Origin: Bacteroidota bacterium
Lineage (GTDB): Bacteria; Bacteroidota; Bacteroidia; Cytophagales; Cyclobacteriaceae
Assembly (NCBI GenBank): GCA_013285945.1
Contig: JABDGP010000004.1
Location: forward strand, 1 to 64,000
Direction: 5' to 3'
DNA: 64,000 bases
Each line of letters starts with the position of its first letter. Position 1 is the stretch's first letter. The notes below the pieces were generated by a model that worked only from the letters and a program-made list of their open reading frames with translations, did no database searches and had not been told where the DNA came from. Shown here piece after piece: positions 21,657-32,106 of this stretch. A program made the translations under genes and the position numbers.

Positions 21657-21763
21657 AAGCTAAAACTAGGATATTTTAACTTATGTCCTTTTGAAGATTA
21701 GAATTTTTAGTTTCTAAATCATTGAGAGAAAAGAAGTCGGTTGATATTCCTTGCTTTGGAGAC

Positions 21764-22837
21764 TTACTCTTCGCCTTCGACTTCCTGCCTTTCGGTCATT
21801 TCAAGTTGCATGATCTTTTTCTCCAACTCACGGAGTCGTTCATTAATGTCGGGCAGGCGCTTGAACATTGCGTATGCCTTGAAGTATTCTTTTACATCAA
21901 AGGCGGGAGAGCCAATAATACGCTGCCCTTCGTCTTTGATTGATTTACCGATACCTGCCTGTGCACCAATGCCTGTGTTATTAGCAATTACCAAATGTCC
22001 GGCAATGCCAACCTGCCCGCCAATCATATTGTTTTCGCCAACTTTTGACGAACCTGAAATCCCAGTCTGAGCCGCTATCACCGTGTTCTTTCCGATTTCA
22101 ACATTATGCGCTACCTGGATTAAGTTGTCAAGTTTCACTCCTTGTCGCACCACAGTGCTATCACCAAAAAGGGTGGCACAATCAATCACTGTATTGGCGC
22201 CAATCGCGACATCGTCTTCAACAATCACATTGCCAAGCTGCGGTATGGTCTTGTACGTTCCGTCTTCCTGAGGTGCAAAACCAAAACCATCACTTCCAAT
22301 TACTGTGCCCGAGTGAATCACGCAATTGTTGCCAATCTTGGTATCGGCATAGAGTTTTACATTGGGATGAAGAATGGTATTGTTGCCTATCGTTACATTA
22401 TCTCCAACAAACACATGGGGATAAATTTTTACATTATCGCCGATCCTTACATGGTTTCCGATATAGGAAAAAGCGCCACGATAAATATTGTTTCCAACAG
22501 ATACATTAGCTCCAATAAAACTTGGCTCCTCAATCCCCGTTTTTTGAAAACTGATCACTTTATGATATTCTTCAAGGAGTAACGTGAAGCTGATGTATGG
22601 ATCGTCAACCAGAATAAGTGCTGTTGTGATTTCTTTCCTCGCCTGAAAATCCCTTTTCACTATAACGGCACTCGCCAGTGTCGTGTAGATGTATTGTTCG
22701 TATTTCGGGTTTGACAAAAATGCGATCTGGCCCTTTTTCGCATCCTGAATTTTTGCCAACATATTGATCTTCTCGCCGCCATTACCCCGCACTTCGCCTT
22801 TCAGCATGCCCGCGATTTGATTGATCGTAAATTCCAT
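21764..22837 (-). CDS. lpxD: UDP-3-O-(3-hydroxyacyl)glucosamine N-acyltransferase
   Basis: Left-handed beta-helix hexapeptide repeats and LpxD N-domain; [50 protein letters not shown]. Confidence 0.95.
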   Translation of the reverse strand: MEFTINQIAGMLKGEVRGNGGEKINMLAKIQDAKKGQIAFLSNPKYEQYIYTTLASAVIVKRDFQARKEITTALILVDDPYISFTLLLEEYHKVISFQKTGIEEPSFIGANVSVGNNIYRGAFSYIGNHVRIGDNVKIYPHVFVGDNVTIGNNTILHPNVKLYADTKIGNNCVIHSGTVIGSDGFGFAPQEDGTYKTIPQLGNVIVEDDVAIGANTVIDCATLFGDSTVVRQGVKLDNLIQVAHNVEIGKNTVIAAQTGISGSSKVGENNMIGGQVGIAGHLVIANNTGIGAQAGIGKSIKDEGQRIIGSPAFDVKEYFKAYAMFKRLPDINERLRELEKKIMQLEMTERQEVEGEE

Positions 22838-22905
22838 AGTGAGTTTTTAAGCATTTAGGGGAAGCATTGAGCAGCCAATTCGTTGACTCTCAGTGGCTCC
22901 ATAGC

Positions 22906-24198
22906 CTAAAGTGCATTAGACAAAGATAAGTTTTTAGGCCAGCATAAATAGTTTTTTTTCAGGATTTTGCTCATTGCCTGGATGGTAGGCAAGTCGCTGG
23001 CTTGAGCAATATCCACTACTTTCCCGGTTTTCATCAAAATATTGATCGACGGCCCACCAGTAACATAGGCTTCGTTGGTCACGGTTCCATGGGAAAACAG
23101 ATAATTCGCATCATTGCGCAGAACGCCAAAAGAGCGGTGGATTTCTAGTAGGGCTTTCTCAATATGAGCTTTTTTGATTGGTGTGGTTGTCAAGCGAATT
23201 TGAAAAAGTTCACGTTGCAAAAGCCGGTTACATAGTCCGCTCAGGATAGTATCCGGATGATTGCGCCAGAGTTTAACAGAGCCCCATATGTCATTGTCGT
23301 CAAGCTGGCCGAAGGCTTCAAGTATTTCGGGTTGCTGAGCAAATTCTGACGCTGAATATTTCCTTTTCAAGAAAAAAAGCAGTGCGTCGCTGGCATTAAT
23401 TTTATTACCTCCACCGGCAAGATATTGCGCGCGCCTTATAATGTTCACTACCATCCGCTCGGCACTCACGGCGGTTTTGTGCAAATACACTTGCCAATAC
23501 ATTAGCCGGCGGGCGTGCAAAAAACTTTCGATGCTAAAAATACCTTTCTCTTCAACTACCAATTGGTCATCGTGCACATTCAGCATTGCAATAATCCGGT
23601 CGATCCCAACAGTGCCTTCCATAACTCCCGTGAAAAAACTGTCGCGGGTGAGGTAATCCATCCGATCGATATCAAGTTGACTGCTTACGAGGTGGTGAAA
23701 AAACTTTCTCTTATAGCTGTTACGAAAAATTTTTAACGCTAAATCCAGCGCTCCATGATATGTTTCATTCAAGGCTTTCATAAACTGATATGAAATGCTT
23801 TCGTGGCGAATGCCGGGCAATAATGTTTCTTCCAGCGAATGCGAGAGCGGCCCATGACCGATGTCGTGCAGGAGAATTGCAATTTGCGATGCTTCAAATT
23901 CTTCCTCGCTAATTTCTATTTCTTTATTGCGAAGACTTTCAAGTACACGGCCCATCAGGTGCATCGCGCCAAGCGCATGATGAAAACGGGTGTGAACTGC
24001 ACCCGGATACACGAAATCGCTTACTCCTAATTGTTTTATAAAGCGCAGTCGCTGAAAATAAGGATGGGAAACTAAATCAGAGATCAATCCGCTCGGGATG
24101 GAAACAAATCCATACAGGGGATCGTTGATGATTTTGTTTTTGCTCAAAGTGATAACCCGATTGAAGTTTAAATAGTAACTTAGATTTTTTAAACGCAT
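22906..24198 (-). CDS. HD-superfamily phosphohydrolase (dGTPase-like)
   Basis: HTRFHHALGAMHLM, ILLHDIGHGPLSHSLE HD motifs. Start ambiguous: ATG 24198 or TTG 24147 (LSKNKIINDPLYGFVSIP). Confidence 0.9.
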   Translation of the reverse strand: MRLKNLSYYLNFNRVITLSKNKIINDPLYGFVSIPSGLISDLVSHPYFQRLRFIKQLGVSDFVYPGAVHTRFHHALGAMHLMGRVLESLRNKEIEISEEEFEASQIAILLHDIGHGPLSHSLEETLLPGIRHESISYQFMKALNETYHGALDLALKIFRNSYKRKFFHHLVSSQLDIDRMDYLTRDSFFTGVMEGTVGIDRIIAMLNVHDDQLVVEEKGIFSIESFLHARRLMYWQVYLHKTAVSAERMVVNIIRRAQYLAGGGNKINASDALLFFLKRKYSASEFAQQPEILEAFGQLDDNDIWGSVKLWRNHPDTILSGLCNRLLQRELFQIRLTTTPIKKAHIEKALLEIHRSFGVLRNDANYLFSHGTVTNEAYVTGGPSINILMKTGKVVDIAQASDLPTIQAMSKILKKNYLCWPKNLSLSNAL

Positions 24199-25756
24199 GC
24201 AAAGATACACCATTCTGTGGGCTGATGACGAGATCGATTTGCTCAAACCTCACATTCTTTTTTTACAACAGCGCGGCTATGATATTACGCCTGTAAATAA
24301 TGGCTCAGATGCTGTTGAACTCTGTGAGTCGCGCCATTTTGATGTGGTCTTTCTAGACGAACACATGCCGGGTATGAGTGGACTGGAGGCGCTCAGCCTG
24401 ATTAAAAATAGCAAGCCCAATCTTCCGGTGGTGATGATCACCAAAAATGAAGAAGAACGTATCATGGAAGAGGCGATTGGTGCCAAGATTGAAGATTACC
24501 TCATTAAGCCAATCAACCCAAGCCAGATTTTGTTGTCAGTAAAAAAGATATTGGATAACAAGAGGTTGGTTATTGAAAAAACCAATCAAGGCTATCAGCA
24601 AGAGTTTGGGAAAATAGGAATGGCTCTGCTCGACAATATGAACCATGAGCAATGGGCCGATATTTATAAGAAGCTTGTTTTTTGGGAGCTGCAGATGGAC
24701 GAAGCCGACAACAATGAAATGGCGGAGGTTTTGGAGAGCCAAAAGGTAGACGCCAACACGAATTTCTGCCGGTTCATAAAAAAGAATTACGAAAGCTGGC
24801 TCAACAATCCTAACGTAGATCGACCGATGCTATCACACCAACTGATGAAGAAGGTAGTGTTCCCAGAGCTTTCGGCAACCAAATCAACGTTTGTGTTTAT
24901 CATTGACAACCTGCGATATGATCAATGGAAAGTGATCGAGCCGGTGCTGGCCGAATTTTTTAATGTCGATAAGGAAGAAACCTACTATTCTATTTTACCA
25001 ACAACAACCGCGTATGCGCGCAATTCTATTTTTTCAGGCATGCTTCCGTCAGACATGGTAAAAACTTATCCGGATCTTTGGGTAGGTGAGGAAGATGATG
25101 AAGGCAAGAATAATTTTGAAGATGAATTTCTTGCGCGGCAGTTGAAGCGTAATAACCTGAACATTAAGTTTTCTTATCATAAAATCAAACAGCTGGAAGA
25201 AGGCCGTGATCTGGCAGACTCTGTAAATAATCTTTTTGGAAACCAGTTGAACGTGATCGTCTACAATTTTGTGGATATGCTGTCGCACGCACGCACCGAC
25301 ATGGCCATGATTCGCGAGCTCGCCCCCGATGAAGCTGCTTACCGTTCTATTACAAAATCATGGTTTATTCATTCCCCATTGCTGGAAATTCTTAAAAAAG
25401 TTTCCGAGAAAAATACCCGCGTGATCATCACCACCGACCACGGTACTATTCGCGTTAAGCGTCCTTTTAAAATTGTCGGTGATAAGACCGTCAATTCTAA
25501 TTTGCGCTATAAGCAAGGAAAAAATCTGGGCTATGAAGGCGACAAAGTAATGGAAGCACCAAAGCCCGAGCGTTTCTTTCTGCCCAAGCAAAATGTCTCG
25601 ACATCGTATGTGTTCGCTATTGAAGACCAGTTTTTTGCTTATCCCAATAACTATAATTACTACGTTAATTTCTATAAAGACACCTTTCAGCATGGTGGCG
25701 TAAGTCTGGAAGAAATGATTATCCCTATAATTTCTTTAACTTCGAAGAATGCCTGA
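24197..25756 (+). CDS. porX: PorX: response regulator with PglZ (alkaline-phosphatase superfamily) effector domain, type IX secretion-linked regulator
   Basis: MQRYTILWADDEIDLLKPHILFLQQRGYD; receiver Asp in VVFLDEHMPGMSG; PglZ motifs FIIDNLRYDQWKVIEP and IITTDHGTIRVKRP. Confidence 0.93.
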   Translation: MQRYTILWADDEIDLLKPHILFLQQRGYDITPVNNGSDAVELCESRHFDVVFLDEHMPGMSGLEALSLIKNSKPNLPVVMITKNEEERIMEEAIGAKIEDYLIKPINPSQILLSVKKILDNKRLVIEKTNQGYQQEFGKIGMALLDNMNHEQWADIYKKLVFWELQMDEADNNEMAEVLESQKVDANTNFCRFIKKNYESWLNNPNVDRPMLSHQLMKKVVFPELSATKSTFVFIIDNLRYDQWKVIEPVLAEFFNVDKEETYYSILPTTTAYARNSIFSGMLPSDMVKTYPDLWVGEEDDEGKNNFEDEFLARQLKRNNLNIKFSYHKIKQLEEGRDLADSVNNLFGNQLNVIVYNFVDMLSHARTDMAMIRELAPDEAAYRSITKSWFIHSPLLEILKKVSEKNTRVIITTDHGTIRVKRPFKIVGDKTVNSNLRYKQGKNLGYEGDKVMEAPKPERFFLPKQNVSTSYVFAIEDQFFAYPNNYNYYVNFYKDTFQHGGVSLEEMIIPIISLTSKNA

Positions 25757-26192
25757 CCGAACCGCAACTGGTGAAGGGATCGAATTTTCCCAAGTAGAAA
25801 TCAGCCAAGTGGCCAAAGAACTCCTGAAGGCCGGCGAAGGCCAATTTGTATGGGCTTTATATGGCTCTATGGGCGCTGGCAAAACAACATTGACGAAGGC
25901 AATTGTAGCCGAATTGGGAGTACAGGAAACAGTAACAAGCCCCACATTTTCTATTGTAAATGAATACCGCGGCAGCAATGAACAACAGATTTATCATTTT
26001 GATTTTTACCGGATAAAAAATGAGATAGAAGCCTATGACCTGGGCATTGATGAATATTTTGACTCCGGGCATTTGTGCCTGGTGGAGTGGCCCGAAAAAA
26101 TCCCTACCCTGTTGCCGCCGAACCATTTCGAAATTCAATTGAAAATTATTGGAAAACAAACCCGATTAATCCAATACGCGACCCATGGCTGA
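25749..26192 (+). CDS. tsaE: tRNA threonylcarbamoyladenosine biosynthesis ATPase TsaE
   Basis: FVWALYGSMGAGKTTLTKAIVAELGVQETVTSPTFSIVNEY, HFDFYRIKNEIEAYDLGIDEYF. Confidence 0.96.
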   Translation: MPDRTATGEGIEFSQVEISQVAKELLKAGEGQFVWALYGSMGAGKTTLTKAIVAELGVQETVTSPTFSIVNEYRGSNEQQIYHFDFYRIKNEIEAYDLGIDEYFDSGHLCLVEWPEKIPTLLPPNHFEIQLKIIGKQTRLIQYATHG

Positions 26193-27408
26193 AAAAAAGA
26201 ACACTGGTTTTGAAGCATTAGCGAAGACCAGTTTATCACCGCAGGAACAATTGGTAAAAGTGAAAAAAGGAAAGAACTCTTTTTTTATAGGCTTACCCAA
26301 AGAGATTGCTTTACAAGAGAATCGCATTAGTCTTACACCTGATGCTGTAGCGCTGCTGGTAAATAACGGTCACGAGGTGTGGGTGGAAAGTAATGCCGGC
26401 GCTGGAAGTAAGTTTACCGATCGTACCTACAGCGAAGCGGGAGCAAAGATTGTTCATTCACCACAGGAGGTTTATAAAGCGGATATTATTTTGAAAATAG
26501 AGCCGCCCACGATGGAGGAGTTGGAACATTTCAAACCAGGGCAAACGCTGATCTCGGCTGTGCAAATGGGCTACCTTGATGAAGAGCGTATTCACGCGTT
26601 GCTGAGAAAAAGAGTAACGGCTCTTGCGTACGAGTTTATTGAAGATAAAGTGGGAGGTATGCCAATCATTCGCGCTATGAGCGAAATTGCCGGCAGCACC
26701 GTAATGCTTATAGCGGCAGAATATCTGAGTACGGTTAAAAATGGTAAAGGAATTATTTTGGGAGGTATTACCGGAGTGCCTCCTACAAAAGTTGTCATTA
26801 TTGGGGCAGGCACAGTGGCAGAATATTCAGCACGCGCGGCACTTAGTCTTGGCGCAGAAATCCAGGTATTTGATAATCATCTTTACAAGCTTCGTAGAAT
26901 AAAGCATACACTTGGTCATCAATTCTACACATCTACAATTGACACAGTCACGCTGAGCGAAAGTTTGAAAAACGCTGATGTTGTGATTGGTGCATTGCGT
27001 GCCGAAAAAGGACGCGCGCGCCATGTAGTGAGTGAAGAGATGGTAAAAGCTATGAAGCCGGATTCACTGATCATCGATTTAAGCATCGATCAGGGTGGAT
27101 GTGTCGCTACTTCTGAAATTACATCGCACGCCAAGCCTGTTTTTAGAAAATACGATGTCATTCACTATTGCGTACCCAACGTAGCATCGCGTGTAGCAAA
27201 TACAGCTACAACGGCCCTCAGTAATATTTTTACACCTACCATTTTGCGGGCGGCTGAAGAAGGCGGGGTGGAGGAAATGATTTTTGCACACAAGTGGTTT
27301 ATGAAGGGCGTGTATACCTACAAAGGAAGCCTCACCAATGAAAGTGTGGCTCGTAAGTTTGCCATGAAATTCAGAAACATTGAGTTGTTGATCGCGGCAA
27401 GGGTATAA
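26185..27408 (+). CDS. ald: Alanine dehydrogenase
   Basis: GLPKEIALQENRISLTPDAVALLVNNGHEVWVES, KVVIIGAGTVAEYSARAALSLGA, TATTALSNIFTPTILRA. Confidence 0.93.
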   Translation: MAEKKNTGFEALAKTSLSPQEQLVKVKKGKNSFFIGLPKEIALQENRISLTPDAVALLVNNGHEVWVESNAGAGSKFTDRTYSEAGAKIVHSPQEVYKADIILKIEPPTMEELEHFKPGQTLISAVQMGYLDEERIHALLRKRVTALAYEFIEDKVGGMPIIRAMSEIAGSTVMLIAAEYLSTVKNGKGIILGGITGVPPTKVVIIGAGTVAEYSARAALSLGAEIQVFDNHLYKLRRIKHTLGHQFYTSTIDTVTLSESLKNADVVIGALRAEKGRARHVVSEEMVKAMKPDSLIIDLSIDQGGCVATSEITSHAKPVFRKYDVIHYCVPNVASRVANTATTALSNIFTPTILRAAEEGGVEEMIFAHKWFMKGVYTYKGSLTNESVARKFAMKFRNIELLIAARV

Positions 27409-27525
27409 ATTCCTGACACAATTTGGGTTAGTTTCGTCACTTTGAATGTGATCTCGATTTACCGTTTGTAGAATTAACCGATAAAGGAACAGTTGGCTGC
27501 ATAAATTTGTTTACTGTTCTGTGCT

Positions 27526-27762
27526 ATGAAATACCTTGATCTTTTGTGGATGAGTGACTGGCTGAAGCGGTATTACCCAAAATATTACTCTAATGAACTG
27601 ATGTTGCTGGCAGATGATATCCTCAAATGGTTTCATGAGGAGTTGCCTGAAGACAGCAGCACCTTGATTTACCTTAAAAGTCTTTACGATTCGCCAAGCG
27701 ATGCTCTTCGCTCGCTCTGGAAAGAAATTCAATTGCTGACAGGGTCGTATTGGGGAAATTAA
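27526..27762 (+). CDS. Small hypothetical protein
   Basis: 78 aa ORF filling the ald-paaA gap with ATG start; no recognisable domain. Confidence 0.4.
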   Translation: MKYLDLLWMSDWLKRYYPKYYSNELMLLADDILKWFHEELPEDSSTLIYLKSLYDSPSDALRSLWKEIQLLTGSYWGN

Positions 27763-27768
27763 GTCCGA

Positions 27769-28755
27769 TCAAGCCAACGGCATCATATAAGAGGTTGACG
27801 GAGTCTTCAGTGCTTCACGCACCCAGCGGCCCCGCTCTTCTGCAATTCTTCGGACTTCCAGTCGCTCTTTGTTACATGGGCCATCGCCATTGATAACTCG
27901 CTTAAATTCTTCCCAGTCGGGCTCGGTGTAATTCCATTTACCTGTTTCAGGGTTTTTCTTCAACAACGGATCAGGAATTGTAAAGCCAAGCTCCCAGATT
28001 TTAGGTACATACATATCCAGGAACTGGTTGCGCATATCATCGTTGGTACCCATTTTCACTTTCCAGCGCATGAGCACTTCAGTGTGGGTAGAAATTTTAT
28101 CGCTTGGCCCAAAAAAGTGCATCATTGGTGGCCACCAGCGGTTGAGCGCTTCCTGAAACATATCGCGCTGCTTTTGAGTACCTGCTGCCAAATAGATCAC
28201 ACAATGGTGTCCGTATTTTAAATGGAAAGATTCTTCAGCGCAAATTCTATCCAATGCCCTGCAATACGGCCCGTAACTTCCCTTGGCATTCGCCAACTGA
28301 TTAACAATAGCTCCTGCGTCGACAAGCCATGATATAAAACAGCAGTCGGCCCAAGTGAATGTTGGGTAATTGAAGATGTTAGAATATTTGGATTTACCTG
28401 TGATCAGGTCGTCAATCATTTGTTCGCGGGGCTTTCCAAGGGTCTCGGCTGCGCTGTAAAGAAGTTGTGCGTGGCCCACTTCATCCTGAACTTTAGCCAT
28501 CAGCGACATTTTGCGTTTGAAGCCCGGCGCACGTGTTATCCAGGTTCCTTCGGGCAGAGCCCCAATGATCTCACTGTGCCCATGCTGTTCGATCATGCGG
28601 ATGAGCTGCTTGCGATAAAGCTGCGGCATCCAATCGGTAGGCTCTATTTTTTCACCACGAGCTATTCGAGCTTCAAAAGCCGATAATAATACCGGATCTT
28701 CTTGAGCAACGCTATCCGTCTTTACACCCTCGAAAGTATTTCCGCCACCGTACAT
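27769..28755 (-). CDS. paaA: 1,2-phenylacetyl-CoA epoxidase catalytic subunit PaaA
   Basis: [22 protein letters not shown] and [20 protein letters not shown] di-iron EXXH motifs; [18 protein letters not shown]-type PaaA N-terminal region. Confidence 0.92.
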   Translation of the reverse strand: MYGGGNTFEGVKTDSVAQEDPVLLSAFEARIARGEKIEPTDWMPQLYRKQLIRMIEQHGHSEIIGALPEGTWITRAPGFKRKMSLMAKVQDEVGHAQLLYSAAETLGKPREQMIDDLITGKSKYSNIFNYPTFTWADCCFISWLVDAGAIVNQLANAKGSYGPYCRALDRICAEESFHLKYGHHCVIYLAAGTQKQRDMFQEALNRWWPPMMHFFGPSDKISTHTEVLMRWKVKMGTNDDMRNQFLDMYVPKIWELGFTIPDPLLKKNPETGKWNYTEPDWEEFKRVINGDGPCNKERLEVRRIAEERGRWVREALKTPSTSYMMPLA

Positions 28756-28886
28756 CGCTGATTTTCTTTAGACTACAAAAATAGCAAACTGAACAGAGAA
28801 ATGTTACCGAAATGTTTATCACTGATTCTGTCGGGCGAAAGACACTAATAGCCAGTGGAAACGAATATTTTGGTCAAAAATTAACG

Positions 28887-29474
28887 ATGAAAAAATTTAT
28901 TGTAATGACGCTCGTCTTGATGATGACGACCGGGATCTTGTTTTCTCAGAGCACACCGAAAGGCCTAATGGTGGGCGATACTGCTCCGGATTTTACTTCC
29001 ACAGATCAGAATGGAAAAACGGTGAACCTGAAATCCTTGCTGCGTGACGGTCCGGTGGTGTTGGTGTTTTATCGTGGCGAATGGTGTCCGTATTGTAATA
29101 AGTATTTAAAGCAGTTGGAGGATTCGCTACCGATGCTTACGAGGAAAGGTGCCAAAGTAGTAACAGTGTCCCCCGAGAAGTCAGAGAACATTGCGAAGAC
29201 CGTGAAGAAGACCAAAGCGACTTACTCTATTATTCATGACGATGGATTAACTATTATGAAAGCGTACGATGTTTCTTATCCCGTGGACGAAAGCACAATT
29301 CTGCGGTATAAAAAATATGGTATCGATTTACAATCCGCGAATGGCGATAACGGGGCAAATCTACCGGTTCCGGCGGTCTACATTATTTCGGAGACCGGAA
29401 GAGTTACATACCGTTTCTTCAATTGGGACTACAAAATCAGAGCCAGCGTGAAGGAGATTCTGCGGAGTTTGTAA
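28887..29474 (+). CDS. AhpC/TSA-family redoxin (peroxiredoxin-like), exported
   Basis: Signal peptide MKKFIVMTLVLMMTTGILFSQ; GDTAPDFTSTDQNGKTVNLKSLL, VLVFYRGEWCPYCNKYLKQL. Confidence 0.88.
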   Translation: MKKFIVMTLVLMMTTGILFSQSTPKGLMVGDTAPDFTSTDQNGKTVNLKSLLRDGPVVLVFYRGEWCPYCNKYLKQLEDSLPMLTRKGAKVVTVSPEKSENIAKTVKKTKATYSIIHDDGLTIMKAYDVSYPVDESTILRYKKYGIDLQSANGDNGANLPVPAVYIISETGRVTYRFFNWDYKIRASVKEILRSL

Positions 29475-29555
29475 TTGTTGAAGATGAAAGAAGTTAGGAG
29501 ACAGATTTTAGTGTAAAGTTTACTTCTATCTCCTAACTCCTGAATGTCTATTACT

Positions 29556-32012
29556 TCATTCGTACCTCAATGTATTTGATGGGTTGGTCATCGCAGCCTT
29601 GATGGTTTGCGCACTTACCGTAACCAAGGCAACAAAAACAGCGGAGATTGCCGCCAGTGCGTAGACCATCACATTCATATCGATATGATAAGCGAAGGTG
29701 TTCAGCCATTTGCCCATCAAGTAGGCAGCCACAGGCCATGCAACAACATTGGCAATTAAGATCAGGATAACAATCTCTTTGGAGAGCAAGCCAAGTATGT
29801 TGGGAACCGACGCTCCGAGCACTTTACGAATTCCTATTTCTTTGATACGCTGCATGGTATTGAATGTAGCTAAGCCAAACAAACCAAGTGACGCAATGAA
29901 AATTGCCAACCCTGAGAAAATAGTAAACAGTTGATTTTCCTTCTTTTCAGAATTGTAAAGCTGAGCATAACGTTCGCTGGTAAAGCGATATTCGAAAGGG
30001 CGAATTGGTAAAAATGATTTCCATACCTTTTGCAAATGATCGAGTCCTTCCTGAAAATTATCTCCTGAGATTTTTATGGTCAGGTAATTGTAGTTTGATT
30101 GTTTTACAGGCAAAAAAATCATGGGCACGATGCGCTGATGGAGAGATTCGAAGTGAAAATCATTCACTACACCAATCAGCTTTCCGCGAATACCTCCATA
30201 TTGAAATTCCTTGCCAATTACTTCTGCATTCGATTTCCAACCTAATTCTCTTACGGCTGCTTCATTCACTATATAAGCCAATGAGTCGTCTGTTTTTATT
30301 TCCTTTGAAAAATCTCGCCCCGCTGCAAAAGTGATTCCATGAGTACTGAAAAATTCATAGTCGGTGGAGATCATTTTCAAAACAACAGAGGCGGGAATCA
30401 ACTGACCATCATTTACAAGTGATGCACCACTGCTATCCAGTAAACGACCGGTAGGTATACGCGAACTACGACTTACATTTTTGATGGTAGAGGATTTTAC
30501 AGCCTCATTATAGAATGCATCGTAGTTAGTGCCTAGTTCGTTGTAATAGGTTAGCGTGACCAATCGATCTTTGTCAAAACCCAGACTGGTATTGTTCATG
30601 AAATTTAATTGCTGAGTTGTCACCAGCGTTGCGATAATCAACACAATAGAAATTGCAAATTGTGCCACGACCAACGTCTTGCGGATACCACCTTTTCCTT
30701 GCACTGATCCTTGTTGCCCTTTCAAAACAAGAGCAGGTTTAAATGATGAAATCACAAAGGCGGGATAAATGCCAGCAAGCAGACCAACCAGCAATGCAAA
30801 ACCGATCAGCCCCAATGTAAGCGGCCAGTTTTCAAAAAATTGAAAAGTGAGATGTTTGCCAGTAAATTGATTGAGCCATCCAAGCGCAACCCATGCAAAG
30901 GCAACTGAGATTAATAAACCAAAGAAAGAAATCAAAACGGATTCGCTCAGGTACTGCCCGATCAGCTGGTTTCTAAACGCACCTACAGTTTTTCTCAAGC
31001 CTACTTCTTTGGCCCGTTTGATGGCGCGTGCTGTTGAAAGATTTACAAAATTGAAACATGCAATGAGTATGATGAACAACCCGATCACAGCCATCATGTA
31101 AACCGTGTTGATATTACCGCCGGCCTCTATTTCATCGTCAAGGTGCGAGCGCAAGTGAATGTCTTGAATATTTTGAAGAGAAAGCCTTGTACTTTTTGAG
31201 GCAACGAAATCGGCAGGCGCACCAAAGTTAGCTTTAGCATATGGGCCAAAATGCTTGTCGAGAAATCCCGGAAACCGTGCTTCGATTTTATTCGGGTCTG
31301 TTCCTGGTGCAAACACCATATATGTGCTGAAAGCATTGTTGCCCCAGTTAGTCTCTAACCCTTTGCGGCCGTAGATAGTACTATCATAAAGTGTGCTGAA
31401 CGAAATTAGGAAATCAGGATGCCAATGAGTTTGGCTTGGAAAATTTTTATAGACACCAGTCACTTCCAAGGTCAGCTTTTGGCCGCCCTTTAATTGTTTG
31501 CCAATGACCTCAGTAGTTCCAAAGTATTTCTTTGCTGCACTTTCTGAAAGCATTACAGTTAGTGGCCGTTCTAGTGATTTTTGTGGATCACCTGAAATCA
31601 CAGAGATATCTAAGATTTTGAATAAGTCGGGTTCTGTCACGAAAACATTTTCTTCAGATGCCAATTTTGTACGCTCTCCGTTTTCTTCGATGGCCATTAC
31701 GACAGGGTATTGTACTGTTCTTGCCAATAATTCTATTTCACCAAAATCGTTTTTAAGAAGCGGCCCTATCGGCGGAGCAACAGTAGCCAGGTGAAGATTA
31801 GATGACCCGTCGCGACTAAAAAATTCGCGTGTGACCCGAAACGTTCTGTCCGCTTTGGCATGGTAGCGGTCATAACTAAGTTCATCGGTAATAAACAGAT
31901 AGATCAGCACAGCCGAGGCCATTGCCAATGCAAGGCCCATAAGATTGATAAACGATGTCAGGCGGTTGCGCAGAATGGCACGCAAAGCAACTTTCAGATA
32001 GTTTTTTATCAT
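29556..32012 (-). CDS. ABC transporter permease, FtsX/MacB-like
   Basis: MIKNYLKVALRAILRNRLTSFINLMGLALAMASAVLI; two FtsX domains; RAKEVGLRKTVGA and RIKEIGIRKVLGAS motifs. Confidence 0.92.
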   Translation of the reverse strand: MIKNYLKVALRAILRNRLTSFINLMGLALAMASAVLIYLFITDELSYDRYHAKADRTFRVTREFFSRDGSSNLHLATVAPPIGPLLKNDFGEIELLARTVQYPVVMAIEENGERTKLASEENVFVTEPDLFKILDISVISGDPQKSLERPLTVMLSESAAKKYFGTTEVIGKQLKGGQKLTLEVTGVYKNFPSQTHWHPDFLISFSTLYDSTIYGRKGLETNWGNNAFSTYMVFAPGTDPNKIEARFPGFLDKHFGPYAKANFGAPADFVASKSTRLSLQNIQDIHLRSHLDDEIEAGGNINTVYMMAVIGLFIILIACFNFVNLSTARAIKRAKEVGLRKTVGAFRNQLIGQYLSESVLISFFGLLISVAFAWVALGWLNQFTGKHLTFQFFENWPLTLGLIGFALLVGLLAGIYPAFVISSFKPALVLKGQQGSVQGKGGIRKTLVVAQFAISIVLIIATLVTTQQLNFMNNTSLGFDKDRLVTLTYYNELGTNYDAFYNEAVKSSTIKNVSRSSRIPTGRLLDSSGASLVNDGQLIPASVVLKMISTDYEFFSTHGITFAAGRDFSKEIKTDDSLAYIVNEAAVRELGWKSNAEVIGKEFQYGGIRGKLIGVVNDFHFESLHQRIVPMIFLPVKQSNYNYLTIKISGDNFQEGLDHLQKVWKSFLPIRPFEYRFTSERYAQLYNSEKKENQLFTIFSGLAIFIASLGLFGLATFNTMQRIKEIGIRKVLGASVPNILGLLSKEIVILILIANVVAWPVAAYLMGKWLNTFAYHIDMNVMVYALAAISAVFVALVTVSAQTIKAAMTNPSNTLRYE

Positions 32013-32106
32013 GGCAAAGTAGTTTTAAGGGTAACTCCAGCTATTGTTAGAGGTTACCTTAATTGACGGCCGAATTTGAAAATGGTTGCCTTATTTCTAC
32101 AAAAAA

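Noticed and set aside
22045-22582. Two 146-154 aa plus-strand ORFs opposite lpxD
   Set aside because: Antisense shadows of the hexapeptide-repeat region; His/Cys/Gln-rich translations typical of non-coding frames.
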